This document shows, in pieces, positions 44,403-52,572 of a stretch of 62,518 bases of DNA (positions are counted from its first letter, which is position 1; each line of letters begins with the position of its first letter). The notes below the pieces were generated by a model. It saw only the letters and a list, made by a program, of their open reading frames with translations, made no database searches and had not been told where the DNA came from. The DNA comes from Westiellopsis prolifica IICB1 (GTDB lineage: Bacteria > Cyanobacteriota > Cyanobacteriia > Cyanobacteriales > Nostocaceae): NCBI RefSeq assembly GCF_004323185.1, contig NZ_NAPS01000001.1, forward strand, positions 610,736 through 673,253, written 5' to 3'. The position numbers and the translations under genes are program-made.

Positions 44403-45674
44403 ATGGGAGAAGAAATAGCAATTTCCCTAAAAAATATCTCAAAGTGCTTTAAATGCTATATTCATCCTGTAGATAGGCTCAAAGAAATTTTTTTACCAGG
44501 TAAAAGCAGAGCTAGTGAATTTTGGGCTTTACGAGATATTAATTTAGAAATTCCAAAAGGTGAAACTGTAGGAATTGTCGGTAAAAATGGCTCTGGTAAG
44601 AGTACCTTACTACAAATTATTGCTGGTACTTTGACACCAACTACAGGTGAAGTAATAGTGAATGGCCGTGTATCGGCATTATTAGAATTAGGTAGTGGAT
44701 TTAACCCGGAATTTACTGGTAGACAAAATGTATTTTTTAATGCCCGATTACTAGGATTAAATCAAAAAGAAATTGAAGATAAATTTGATGCAATAGCTAG
44801 TTTTGCTGATATTGGAGATTTTATTGATCAACCAGTTAAAACTTATTCTAGTGGAATGTTTGTCCGCTTGGCTTTTGCGGTAGCAGTGAATGTCAATCCA
44901 GAAATTTTAATTGTCGATGAAGCGTTAGCGGTGGGGGACATAGTTTTTCAACATCGCTGTATGCGACGGATGCGAAGTTTAATGGATTCTGGAGTTACCA
45001 CATTATTTGTATCTCATGATTCTGGAGCAGTCAAAACATTATGTAATTCCGCAGTCATGATTCATGAAGGTAAAAATTACTTTTCGGGAACGCCTAATGC
45101 TGTAATTATCAAGTACATGAAGCTGGTTACAGAAACAGAATTAGGAATAGTTACCAAAGAGGAAGATTCTTCTCAGCAATCTTTAGTAAAGTCCCAGCCA
45201 ATTCGCAGAGGAAATCGGAAAGCATTAATCACAAATATTCAATTACTTAACTCAATGGGAGAAGAATTAGGAGAAACACCTACTATAGGATTTAATGAAC
45301 AAGTTAAATTAATTGTTGAAATAGATGTTCATGAGGCTTTACACGCATGTATAGTTGGGTTTTTTATTTGTGATAAAAATGGCAATGAACTAATTGGTAG
45401 TAACACCTTTGAAGAAAATTATCCGATTGATAAATTAGAGCCAGGAGAACAGTTAAAAATAGAATTTATATTTCATTTACCATTACGTCCAGGCTCTTAT
45501 AGTTTGACTGTAGCAGGTGCAGAAAACTATACAGCAATGACATTTGATTGGATTGACAATGCAATGGTATTCCAAGTGCTTCCCCCTGATACAGGTAAGC
45601 GCATCCATGCTTGGGTAGATTTGCCAATAAGTGTTCAGGTGTCACCTCAAAAATTACCAGCAATCAGATCATAA
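44403..45674 (+). CDS. ABC transporter ATP-binding protein for surface polysaccharide export (Wzt type)
   Basis: This 423-residue protein has an ABC domain (Walker A GKNGSGKST, signature YSSGMFVRLAFAVAV, Walker B LIVDEALAVGD, switch in LFVSHDSGAV) and a C-terminal Wzt-like beta-sandwich (about 280-415). That domain recognises the modified end of the glycan chain. A longer frame could start at 44319 but would run through the hairpin; MGEEIAISLKNISKCFK is the family start. The partner permease (Wzm) is not in the window. It opens a cluster with a methyltransferase and two GT2 enzymes. Confidence 0.9.
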   Translation: MGEEIAISLKNISKCFKCYIHPVDRLKEIFLPGKSRASEFWALRDINLEIPKGETVGIVGKNGSGKSTLLQIIAGTLTPTTGEVIVNGRVSALLELGSGFNPEFTGRQNVFFNARLLGLNQKEIEDKFDAIASFADIGDFIDQPVKTYSSGMFVRLAFAVAVNVNPEILIVDEALAVGDIVFQHRCMRRMRSLMDSGVTTLFVSHDSGAVKTLCNSAVMIHEGKNYFSGTPNAVIIKYMKLVTETELGIVTKEEDSSQQSLVKSQPIRRGNRKALITNIQLLNSMGEELGETPTIGFNEQVKLIVEIDVHEALHACIVGFFICDKNGNELIGSNTFEENYPIDKLEPGEQLKIEFIFHLPLRPGSYSLTVAGAENYTAMTFDWIDNAMVFQVLPPDTGKRIHAWVDLPISVQVSPQKLPAIRS

Positions 45675-45686
45675 GAGTGTATTTGT

Positions 45687-46775
45687 ATGATGATTAAATC
45701 TGAAAAAGATTATCCTTTATTACCAAATATAACTATAGAAGAACTAGATGAAAATAGTAGTTTAAAAAAAATGCTCCATTGGGTAGGAGAAAATAAACGT
45801 GTCATTGATTTTGGCTGCGCTACAGGTTATTTTGCGAGATTGCTAAGTAGTAAAGGCTGTCAAGTTACTGGAATTGAAATTAATGCTAAGGCTGCGAAAA
45901 TAGCTGAAGAATACTGCGAAGAAGTGATTGTTGCTGATTTAGATTTTGTAAATTTAAGAGATATTTTATCAGGAAAAACTTTTGATGTTGCTGTATTTGG
46001 AGATATTTTAGAACATCTGCGAAATCCCTGGAGAATACTAGAAGAAACTAGGCAAATATTACAGCCAGGAGGATATGTCATCGCTTCTATTCCTAATATT
46101 GCTCATGGAGCAATTCGACTAGCTTTATTACAAGGAAAATTTGAATATACAGAACTCGGTATTTTAGATAATACACATTTACGATTTTTTACTCGTCAAA
46201 CAGTTAGAGAATTATTTGAGCGTTCTGGATATTTTGTTGATATTTATGAACAAATTAAATTACCAATTTTTTCTGGCTCAGACTGGATACCTTATATAGA
46301 TAAAAATAAAATTGATATTAATGTAATTCATACTATTGAAGAAGATGAGGATGCTGATACGTTGCAGTTTGTCCTGCGAGCGTTCCCATTAAGTTTAGAG
46401 GGTAAATATTCATGTTTATATCAACAATATTCTCAGTTGTCAGAAGAATATAATTATTGCCAAAATCAGCTAAAAGAAATATATGCTGAATTAAAGCGAT
46501 CGCAGTTTAATTTAGAAGATCAACAAATTCAGTTAGAAAAAACTCAAACCCAACTAGAACAAACAAAAAATCAACTGCAACAATCTCAATCTCAGTTACA
46601 AGAAATTCAGCACCAATGGGAAAATACACAAACTCAGTTACACCAAGCTCATACAGCTTGGGAGTATTGTCAAAACATTATCAAAGCAATGGAAACTAGT
46701 AAATTTTGGAAACTTCGTCAAGCTTGGTTTCAAATCAAAAAAGCTTTTATTTTGCAAAAGGAAACTCAGCAATGA
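45687..46775 (+). CDS. SAM-dependent methyltransferase with C-terminal coiled coil
   Basis: Residues about 20-230 form a class I methyltransferase (RVIDFGCATGYFARLLSSKG, FDVAVFGDILEHLRNPWRIL, GGYVIASIPNIAHGAIRL). Residues about 250-330 are a Gln-rich coiled coil (repeats of QTQLEQTKNQLQQSQSQLQE). The tail AMETSKFWKLRQAWFQIKK recurs in the next gene. Such enzymes cap or modify O-antigen-like chains recognised by Wzt. It overlaps the next gene by ATGA, so the two are co-translated. Gene spacing to the Wzt-type gene is 12 bp. Confidence 0.88.
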   Translation: MMIKSEKDYPLLPNITIEELDENSSLKKMLHWVGENKRVIDFGCATGYFARLLSSKGCQVTGIEINAKAAKIAEEYCEEVIVADLDFVNLRDILSGKTFDVAVFGDILEHLRNPWRILEETRQILQPGGYVIASIPNIAHGAIRLALLQGKFEYTELGILDNTHLRFFTRQTVRELFERSGYFVDIYEQIKLPIFSGSDWIPYIDKNKIDINVIHTIEEDEDADTLQFVLRAFPLSLEGKYSCLYQQYSQLSEEYNYCQNQLKEIYAELKRSQFNLEDQQIQLEKTQTQLEQTKNQLQQSQSQLQEIQHQWENTQTQLHQAHTAWEYCQNIIKAMETSKFWKLRQAWFQIKKAFILQKETQQ

Positions 46776-48046
46776 TTAAAGCAAAAGAACAGTCTCAATT
46801 AATATTAGAGCAGAAAAAACTGGACTCTCGTCACTCAGACTTATTAACAAATCAAATCAATTTAAATACTGAATATTTACAACCGCAGTTGATTTTCAAC
46901 TCTCATCATGTTCATCATGAAAAACTTTTTTATAAATCCACGCAATTAGAACCAAAACCCGTCCAAATCAAAGACTCAAATTTAACTATAGACGAAAAAA
47001 GACTACTATATATATCTCGCTTAAAAGCCGCAAATTTATGTGATGACATGGGTAATTATCCGTGGAATTTGCAATCAAATTCTGCATACAATAGGTGCAA
47101 CAAACCGTCTATATCAGTAATTATTACACTTTACAACTACTCAGAATATATTTATGAATGTTTAGAAAGTGTTGCTAAAACAGACTTAGCTAACATACCA
47201 GGAGGTATTGAAGTCTTAGTTATTGATGACTGTTCAACAGATAACTCAGCTAATCTAGTCGCAGAATATCTACAACAATCTCAATTACCAATTTCTTTAG
47301 TTAGTAAGTGGTTTAATACTGGTTTAGCAGATGCTAGAAACGTAGGATTGAGACTCTCTCGTTCTCCCTATGTTTTTATCTTAGACGCAGATAATTGGAT
47401 TTCCCCAAATTGTTTATCTGTTCTTTATGAAACAATTAAATCTTCCCGATATGCTGCGGTTTATGGTGAAATACAAAGATTTGATCACCAAACTAAACAA
47501 GAAATTAATCGCATCTCTTGCTATGACTGGGATGTAAATAAATTAGTTAAACAGCCATATATAGATGCTATGGCTCTGTTTGATAAAAATATATTACTCC
47601 AATTAGGTGGATATTCTACAGAATTAATTGAATATGGTTGGTTTGGATGGGATGACTATGATCTTTGGTTAAAAATTGCTCAGTCAAACTACTCTTGTAA
47701 ACTTGTCCCAACAGTACTTAGTTACTATAGAGTACATTCAGAATCCATGATTCATACTACTAACAAATATGCGCTGAATATAGCTAAATATTTTTGTCAC
47801 AAATTTAAAAATTTAGCTAGCAAATATTATGCTTCAGATATGTGGTTTGGATTTCCTAAAAGTGAAATTTATCTCGAACTAAACTTATCTTCTCAACATA
47901 ATCAAAATAATTTAATTCTGCAAGAACTGCAATATGCTTATGCTCAAATTGCAGCAATGGAATCAAGTAAGTTTTGGAAACTGAGAAATCAATGGTTGAA
48001 AGTGAAAAAGATGTTAGGTTTAGCGAAAGGTATTGAGATTCATTAG
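46772..48046 (+). CDS. Family 2 glycosyltransferase
   Basis: This 424-residue GT-A fold enzyme has the nucleotide-sugar-binding strand SISVIITLYNYSEYIYECLE, VLVIDDCSTDNSANLV, and the metal-binding region YVFILDADNWISPNCL (DAD). The later acidic motif is in YGWFGWDDYDLWLK. It ends with AMESSKFWKLRNQWLKVKK, sharing the tail with the preceding methyltransferase. An N-terminal stretch of about 110 residues before the catalytic domain has no recognised domain. Start is the ATG at 46772 (ATGA overlap). Likely acts on a surface glycan. Confidence 0.88.
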   Translation: MIKAKEQSQLILEQKKLDSRHSDLLTNQINLNTEYLQPQLIFNSHHVHHEKLFYKSTQLEPKPVQIKDSNLTIDEKRLLYISRLKAANLCDDMGNYPWNLQSNSAYNRCNKPSISVIITLYNYSEYIYECLESVAKTDLANIPGGIEVLVIDDCSTDNSANLVAEYLQQSQLPISLVSKWFNTGLADARNVGLRLSRSPYVFILDADNWISPNCLSVLYETIKSSRYAAVYGEIQRFDHQTKQEINRISCYDWDVNKLVKQPYIDAMALFDKNILLQLGGYSTELIEYGWFGWDDYDLWLKIAQSNYSCKLVPTVLSYYRVHSESMIHTTNKYALNIAKYFCHKFKNLASKYYASDMWFGFPKSEIYLELNLSSQHNQNNLILQELQYAYAQIAAMESSKFWKLRNQWLKVKKMLGLAKGIEIH

Positions 48047-48082
48047 TTGTTTGTAGTGAGTGCTTTAGCACTCTAAACTTAA

Positions 48083-49012
48083 ATGAAAAACTATAGAGTA
48101 GCAGCTTACATAACAGCTTATCAGGAAATAGAAGCACTTCAGAAAACTATTACAGCCATCACAAAACAGTCATACCCAATTGAAAAAATATTTATAGTTG
48201 ATAATTCTAACAGTCAAATCATTGCCAATAACACTCAGGAAAATATAATTGTAGATTTCCATCCTGAAAACATTGGAGTTGCTGGAGGTTTAAAAATTGC
48301 TGTTAGTTGGGCGATCCAAAAAGGCTATGATTTTATTTGGTTGTTTGATCAAGATAGTGAACCTGATTCTGATGTTTTAGAAAAACTATTAACTAATTAT
48401 CAAGATTTATCCAAAAATCAAAACATAGGAATTATTGCTCCTGCAATATTCGATATTAATACAAAGCAAGAATTTCCCGGTTGTCTGTTTACAGATTACA
48501 AGCTTGCACCTATACCCGGAATTGATGTAATTCAAAAATTTTATCAATGTGACGCTGTGATTACATCGGGTTCTTTAATTAATATCAATGCAGCCAAATG
48601 TATCGAATTACCAAGAGCAGATTTATTTTTAGATGCTGTAGATTATGCTTACTGCATGAATTTCCGCAAGCAAGAATATAAAATCATTGTTGTCAAAAAT
48701 GCGATGATGAAACATCGGATTGGAAATTATTCTCAAGTGAAAGATAGATTTAAAAGATATACCAACACATTTAGTACTTTTCTTTGTTCTCCTTCCCGAT
48801 ATTACTATGCTTGTAGAAATCATACTTTTTTTGAAACCCGCATTGTACAAAAAGAATTCTTACATCGTTCAATAGCTTACAGAATAAAAATTTTACTGAC
48901 GATGATGGAAAGAATTATCCGTTACGAGCCAGATTCCATATTCATCAAATTATGGGCTTGTATTGTGGGAACTTTTGATGGTTTTCGTGGTAGACTGGGT
49001 AAGACTTGGTAA
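48083..49012 (+). CDS. Family 2 glycosyltransferase, rhamnosyl/galactofuranosyl-transferase-like
   Basis: This 309-residue GT2 enzyme opens with AAYITAYQEIEALQKTITAI, has IFIVDNSNSQ, DFHPENIGVAGGLKIAVSWA and the DxD-like FIWLFDQDSEPD. VDYAYCMNFRKQEYKI resembles the acceptor-site region of rhamnosyl- and galactofuranosyltransferases. It lacks the shared SKFWKLR tail of the two genes upstream. It follows by 36 bp and completes the cluster. Confidence 0.87.
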   Translation: MKNYRVAAYITAYQEIEALQKTITAITKQSYPIEKIFIVDNSNSQIIANNTQENIIVDFHPENIGVAGGLKIAVSWAIQKGYDFIWLFDQDSEPDSDVLEKLLTNYQDLSKNQNIGIIAPAIFDINTKQEFPGCLFTDYKLAPIPGIDVIQKFYQCDAVITSGSLININAAKCIELPRADLFLDAVDYAYCMNFRKQEYKIIVVKNAMMKHRIGNYSQVKDRFKRYTNTFSTFLCSPSRYYYACRNHTFFETRIVQKEFLHRSIAYRIKILLTMMERIIRYEPDSIFIKLWACIVGTFDGFRGRLGKTW

Positions 49013-49051
49013 ATAATATTTACAGTAAATATTTTAAGCTACAAACTAAAT

Positions 49052-49654
49052 TTACAAGAATATCTGTAAAATAAATACTGCGATCGCACTTAATCCATCA
49101 CCAAATTCTGGAATCAAAAATAGCATCATTAAAGCAAACAATCCAAAGTGTGTATATTCTAGTTCTCTTAAACGTGGGAATATTTCACTAAATATATAGA
49201 AACCGTCCAAAGGTGGAATCGGTAGGAAATTAAACAAGAACAGCATCAAATTAATATGTGCTGCTATATAAAAAAATTTAAAACTCAAAAACTCTGCATG
49301 TGTGGAATCAGCAAGTAATTTTAGTATTGCAATACATAAAAAAGCCAAACCTAAATTGCATAATGGCCCTGCTGCGGATACTAAAATATTACCCAATCTT
49401 TTTGAGCGAAACTTAGATGCATTTATTGGCATTTTTCCCCAAGCAATACCAGCTACACACAAAAATAAAATTGATTCCCAACCCATATGTACTAAAGGAT
49501 TAAAAGTTATGTGTCCTTCTTTGCGGGGAGTATCATCTCCTTGACTCAAAGCAACTAAACCATGAGCAAGTTCATGTAAACTAATTGAGATGATGACAAT
49601 AATCACCACTCTCAAAAAGACTATTGGGCTAATAATTATTGTTTCGATAAACAT
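49052..49654 (-). CDS. Site-2-protease-family (M50) zinc metallopeptidase
   Basis: This 200-residue integral membrane protein has the zinc motif HELAH in SISLHELAHGLVALSQGD and the later NFLPIPPLDGFYIF (NPDG-like motif with a conserved Asp). It has about five membrane helices. It probably performs intramembrane proteolysis of a regulatory or signal-sequence substrate. It lies 12 bp after the SPFH gene on the same strand, so both may act together at the membrane. Confidence 0.88.
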   Translation of the reverse strand: MFIETIIISPIVFLRVVIIVIISISLHELAHGLVALSQGDDTPRKEGHITFNPLVHMGWESILFLCVAGIAWGKMPINASKFRSKRLGNILVSAAGPLCNLGLAFLCIAILKLLADSTHAEFLSFKFFYIAAHINLMLFLFNFLPIPPLDGFYIFSEIFPRLRELEYTHFGLFALMMLFLIPEFGDGLSAIAVFILQIFL

Positions 49655-49666
49655 ACTGAAAATCAG

Positions 49667-50512
49667 CTACTGATTCGCTTGTTTTTGAGAGTTTAAATTA
49701 GCAGGGTTAATATTAATTAATGGCAAGCTGCCATTACCACCCATGACTGTAGGAAAATGTCCATCCCATTTTTCGATTGCTTGCTTTTGTAATAACTCTG
49801 GAGTTAAAGTCAGTCGTAGTAATTTTTGTGCTTCTGCTTGACCTTTTGCACGGTTAATATCTGCTTGTGCTTCTTGTGTTGCTCGTTTCGCAATAAATTC
49901 TGCTTGTTTAGCTTCTTGTTCAGCTATTTGTTTAGCTTCAATCGCCCGACTAAACTCTGGAGAAAAAGCAAAATCCACTAAAGAAACATCATCAACAATT
50001 ACACCATAATCAGCAAGACGGTTTTTTAAATCATTATCAATTTCTTGTTTTAATTCTGTTCTTTTAGTGATAATTTCTTCTGCTGTTTTTTTAGCAGTAG
50101 CTGCTTTCAACACTTCAGATACTGCGGGAGTCATAATTCCCACAACAATTTGTTCATTATCTCCAACTTGTTGAAAAACTTTATTTATCCGTGTTGGATC
50201 TATATGCCAATTTACAGCAAGTTCGGTTGTAACTTTTTGCAAATCACGAGAAGCAGCATCGGCTTTAAAACTATTTTGAGCAACTCGAACATTCAGTCTT
50301 CTCACAGATGTGATTACTGGCACAATTGGGTGGATACCTTCATCTAATACCCTGTCTTGAACTTTGCCAAATTGCATGACAACACCCCTTTCTCCGGCGT
50401 TTACAATAGTAAAGGGGCGGAAAAAAACTGCCAATATTAATACCATCACTCCTCCACCCAAATAAAATGCAAGAGGAGAGTTTTTTTCTATGTTTCTTCT
50501 GTTGTTATGCAT
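49667..50512 (-). CDS. SPFH / prohibitin-family membrane protein
   Basis: This 281-residue protein has an N-terminal membrane helix (LAFYLGGGVMVLILAVFF) and an SPFH domain (AGERGVVMQFGKVQDRVLDE, LNVRVAQNSFKADAASRDLQ). A helical C-terminal part follows (about 170-250, IEAKQIAEQEAKQAEFIAKR) that would oligomerise into rings. Prohibitins scaffold membrane microdomains and restrain proteases. The adjacent M50 protease makes that role plausible here. Cyanobacterial homologues include slr1106-like proteins. Confidence 0.9.
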   Translation of the reverse strand: MHNNRRNIEKNSPLAFYLGGGVMVLILAVFFRPFTIVNAGERGVVMQFGKVQDRVLDEGIHPIVPVITSVRRLNVRVAQNSFKADAASRDLQKVTTELAVNWHIDPTRINKVFQQVGDNEQIVVGIMTPAVSEVLKAATAKKTAEEIITKRTELKQEIDNDLKNRLADYGVIVDDVSLVDFAFSPEFSRAIEAKQIAEQEAKQAEFIAKRATQEAQADINRAKGQAEAQKLLRLTLTPELLQKQAIEKWDGHFPTVMGGNGSLPLININPANLNSQKQANQ

Positions 50513-50778
50513 ACTTGTGTTATCCCCAGTAAAGTATATTGAAATAATGGGAAATACTTAGTGAGCAAGTGCGAAATCACTCACCAACAACATCGCAACT
50601 TTAATACGTGGCTAACTACTACTCTGCTAAAACTAAAATTTGATATCCAAGGTTTAACAAAAAGTTACAAATTTGTCTAATATTAATGACATGATTTAAA
50701 TACACAATTTCCTGTAATGATTTCGGAACAATTCTTTTCTACCTGGTAGTAGTTAGTTGCTACCCATAAAATTTAGAT

Positions 50779-51444
50779 ATGAAGATTAGCCAGCGTCATG
50801 CTTGGACTCTAACACTAGAAGAAGCGATCGCTATCCAAGAACAAATGCAAACTGAGGTGATCACCTCAGATCAACTCCAAGAACCTGTACAATACGTTGC
50901 TGGCGTCGATATGGGTTTTGAAGCTGATGGTACTATTAGCAGAGCAGCAGTAGCAGTACTGAGTTTCCCAGATTTGAAATTACAAGAAACGAGTATAGCC
51001 CGCCGTCCAACATCTTTTCCCTACATCCCTGGTTTCCTTTCATTTCGGGAAATACCTGCTGTCCTAGATGCTTTAGAAAAGATAAAAATTACACCAGATT
51101 TGATTTTATGCGATGGTCAAGGAATAGCCCATCCTCGCAGATTTGGCATAGCTTGTCACCTGGGAGTCATCATAGATATACCTAGTATCGGTGTAGCAAA
51201 ATCATTGCTCATCGGGAAACATGAAGAATTACCAGATATACGAGGTAGTTGGCAACCCTTAATTCATAAAGATGAAATAATTGGGGCAGTATTGCGAACC
51301 CGTGTGGGAGTCAAGCCCGTATATGTTTCTAGCGGACATCGCATTAGTTTACCCACAGCAATTGATTACGTATTACGTTGTACGCCAAAATATCGTTTAC
51401 CAGAAACTACACGAATTGCTGATAAATTAGCAAGCGATCGCTAG
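50779..51444 (+). CDS. nfi: Endonuclease V (deoxyinosine 3'-endonuclease)
   Basis: This 221-residue DNA repair enzyme nicks the second phosphodiester 3' of hypoxanthine. The family motifs are VAGVDMGFEADG (metal-binding Asp), RPTSFPYIPGFLSFREIPAV (the PYIPGFLSFRE block), ILCDGQGIAHPRRFGIACHL and IGVAKSLLIG. Length and order are standard. Transcribed alone, divergent from the SPFH gene. Confidence 0.95.
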   Translation: MKISQRHAWTLTLEEAIAIQEQMQTEVITSDQLQEPVQYVAGVDMGFEADGTISRAAVAVLSFPDLKLQETSIARRPTSFPYIPGFLSFREIPAVLDALEKIKITPDLILCDGQGIAHPRRFGIACHLGVIIDIPSIGVAKSLLIGKHEELPDIRGSWQPLIHKDEIIGAVLRTRVGVKPVYVSSGHRISLPTAIDYVLRCTPKYRLPETTRIADKLASDR

Positions 51445-51617
51445 GTAAAAATTTGCACAAATTTGTAACAAATTAAGTTTGAAAATACTATCAATATAAG
51501 TTACTTTTTAAAGTTTCATCTAAATATGTTTTGATTAGTTGCTTACACCTGCCTCATCATGCTAGGAATCGCACAGGGAGGAATTGTATTTAAAATATAG
51601 GTTTTGGGGGGAGAACA

Positions 51618-52313
51618 ATGAATGCACTAACTTTACAATGGCACGACGCAGGTCAAATAAAAACTCAGAAAATTCACGAAACACAGCCAAGTAAAAATCC
51701 TGGCACTATCCGTATTGGTCGTGATCCAGTCCGGTGTGATATTATTTTGAGTCATCCTACGGTATCAGGCTTACACATAGAAATCTTTTTTAACGCCCAA
51801 CAGCAGCGTTTTTTGATTAAAAATTTGCGTGAACAAAATCCTCCCCTTGTAGATGGGCAGAAATTGGTACAAGGTGAAATGCCTTTGAGTGAAGGTAGCA
51901 TTATTTATCTAGGACAACAACAACTCAAAGTCACAGAAGTTTCTGTTCCAGGAGGTAGCACCGTACCGCCAACAATTTTGACTCCCCCACAGCCACAAGC
52001 TATAAATCCTCCCCCAATTCCTGTAGCACAACCACAGTTACATCCCAATTATTACCAGCCCAAGCCCACACCACAACCACAGGTACATCCCAATTATCAT
52101 CAGCCCGCACCACAACCACAAGTAGCAGCACATCATCACCATCATCCAGTCACACCCCCCGTACAACAGCAACCACAACCACAAGGGGTTTATGGATTGC
52201 AATGTCCCAGATGTAAAAAACTTTCCTCGTATAAACACTTACTATTAGGCTGTCAGCACTGTGGACATTCTTTACAAGATGCCCACAGTGTATTAGTACC
52301 ACCAAATCGTTAA
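51618..52313 (+). CDS. FHA-domain protein with Pro/Gln/His linker and C-terminal zinc ribbon
   Basis: This 231-residue protein has an FHA phosphothreonine-binding domain at about 28-105 (IRIGRDPVRCDIILSHPTVS, SGLHIEIFFN). The Pro/Gln-rich linker with a run of histidines is at about 115-195. A C-terminal zinc ribbon CPRCKKLSSYKHLLLGCQHC closes it. It would read Ser/Thr-kinase phosphorylation. The next gene also begins with an FHA domain. The Shine-Dalgarno GGGGGGAG stands 4 nt upstream. Confidence 0.85.
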   Translation: MNALTLQWHDAGQIKTQKIHETQPSKNPGTIRIGRDPVRCDIILSHPTVSGLHIEIFFNAQQQRFLIKNLREQNPPLVDGQKLVQGEMPLSEGSIIYLGQQQLKVTEVSVPGGSTVPPTILTPPQPQAINPPPIPVAQPQLHPNYYQPKPTPQPQVHPNYHQPAPQPQVAAHHHHHPVTPPVQQQPQPQGVYGLQCPRCKKLSSYKHLLLGCQHCGHSLQDAHSVLVPPNR

Positions 52314-52424
52314 AGAATTGTAAATAAATAAAAGAGGACATATCAATTCAAAATACCTGCGGAAGCCGCTACGCGTCTACAAAATTCAAAATTCAAAATT
52401 CAAAATTAAGAACTTGTTGCCCGA

Positions 52425-52480
52425 TGCCCAATGCCCGATGCCCAATGCCCAATGCCCAATGCCCAATGCCCAATGACTAT
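52425..52480. repeat. GCCCAATGCCC tandem heptamer repeat
   Basis: Eight or nine GCCCRATG-type heptamers stand between the two FHA genes, flanked by three copies of AAAATTCAAAATTC and a GACGCGATTTATCGCGTC palindrome (about 52486-52505). Confidence 0.85.
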
Positions 52481-52572
52481 TGTACAGACGCGATTTATCG
52501 CGTCTCTACCAATGACAAATGACAAATGACTAACTACTTTAAATATTTATTTGCTTATAAACAAAAATAATT

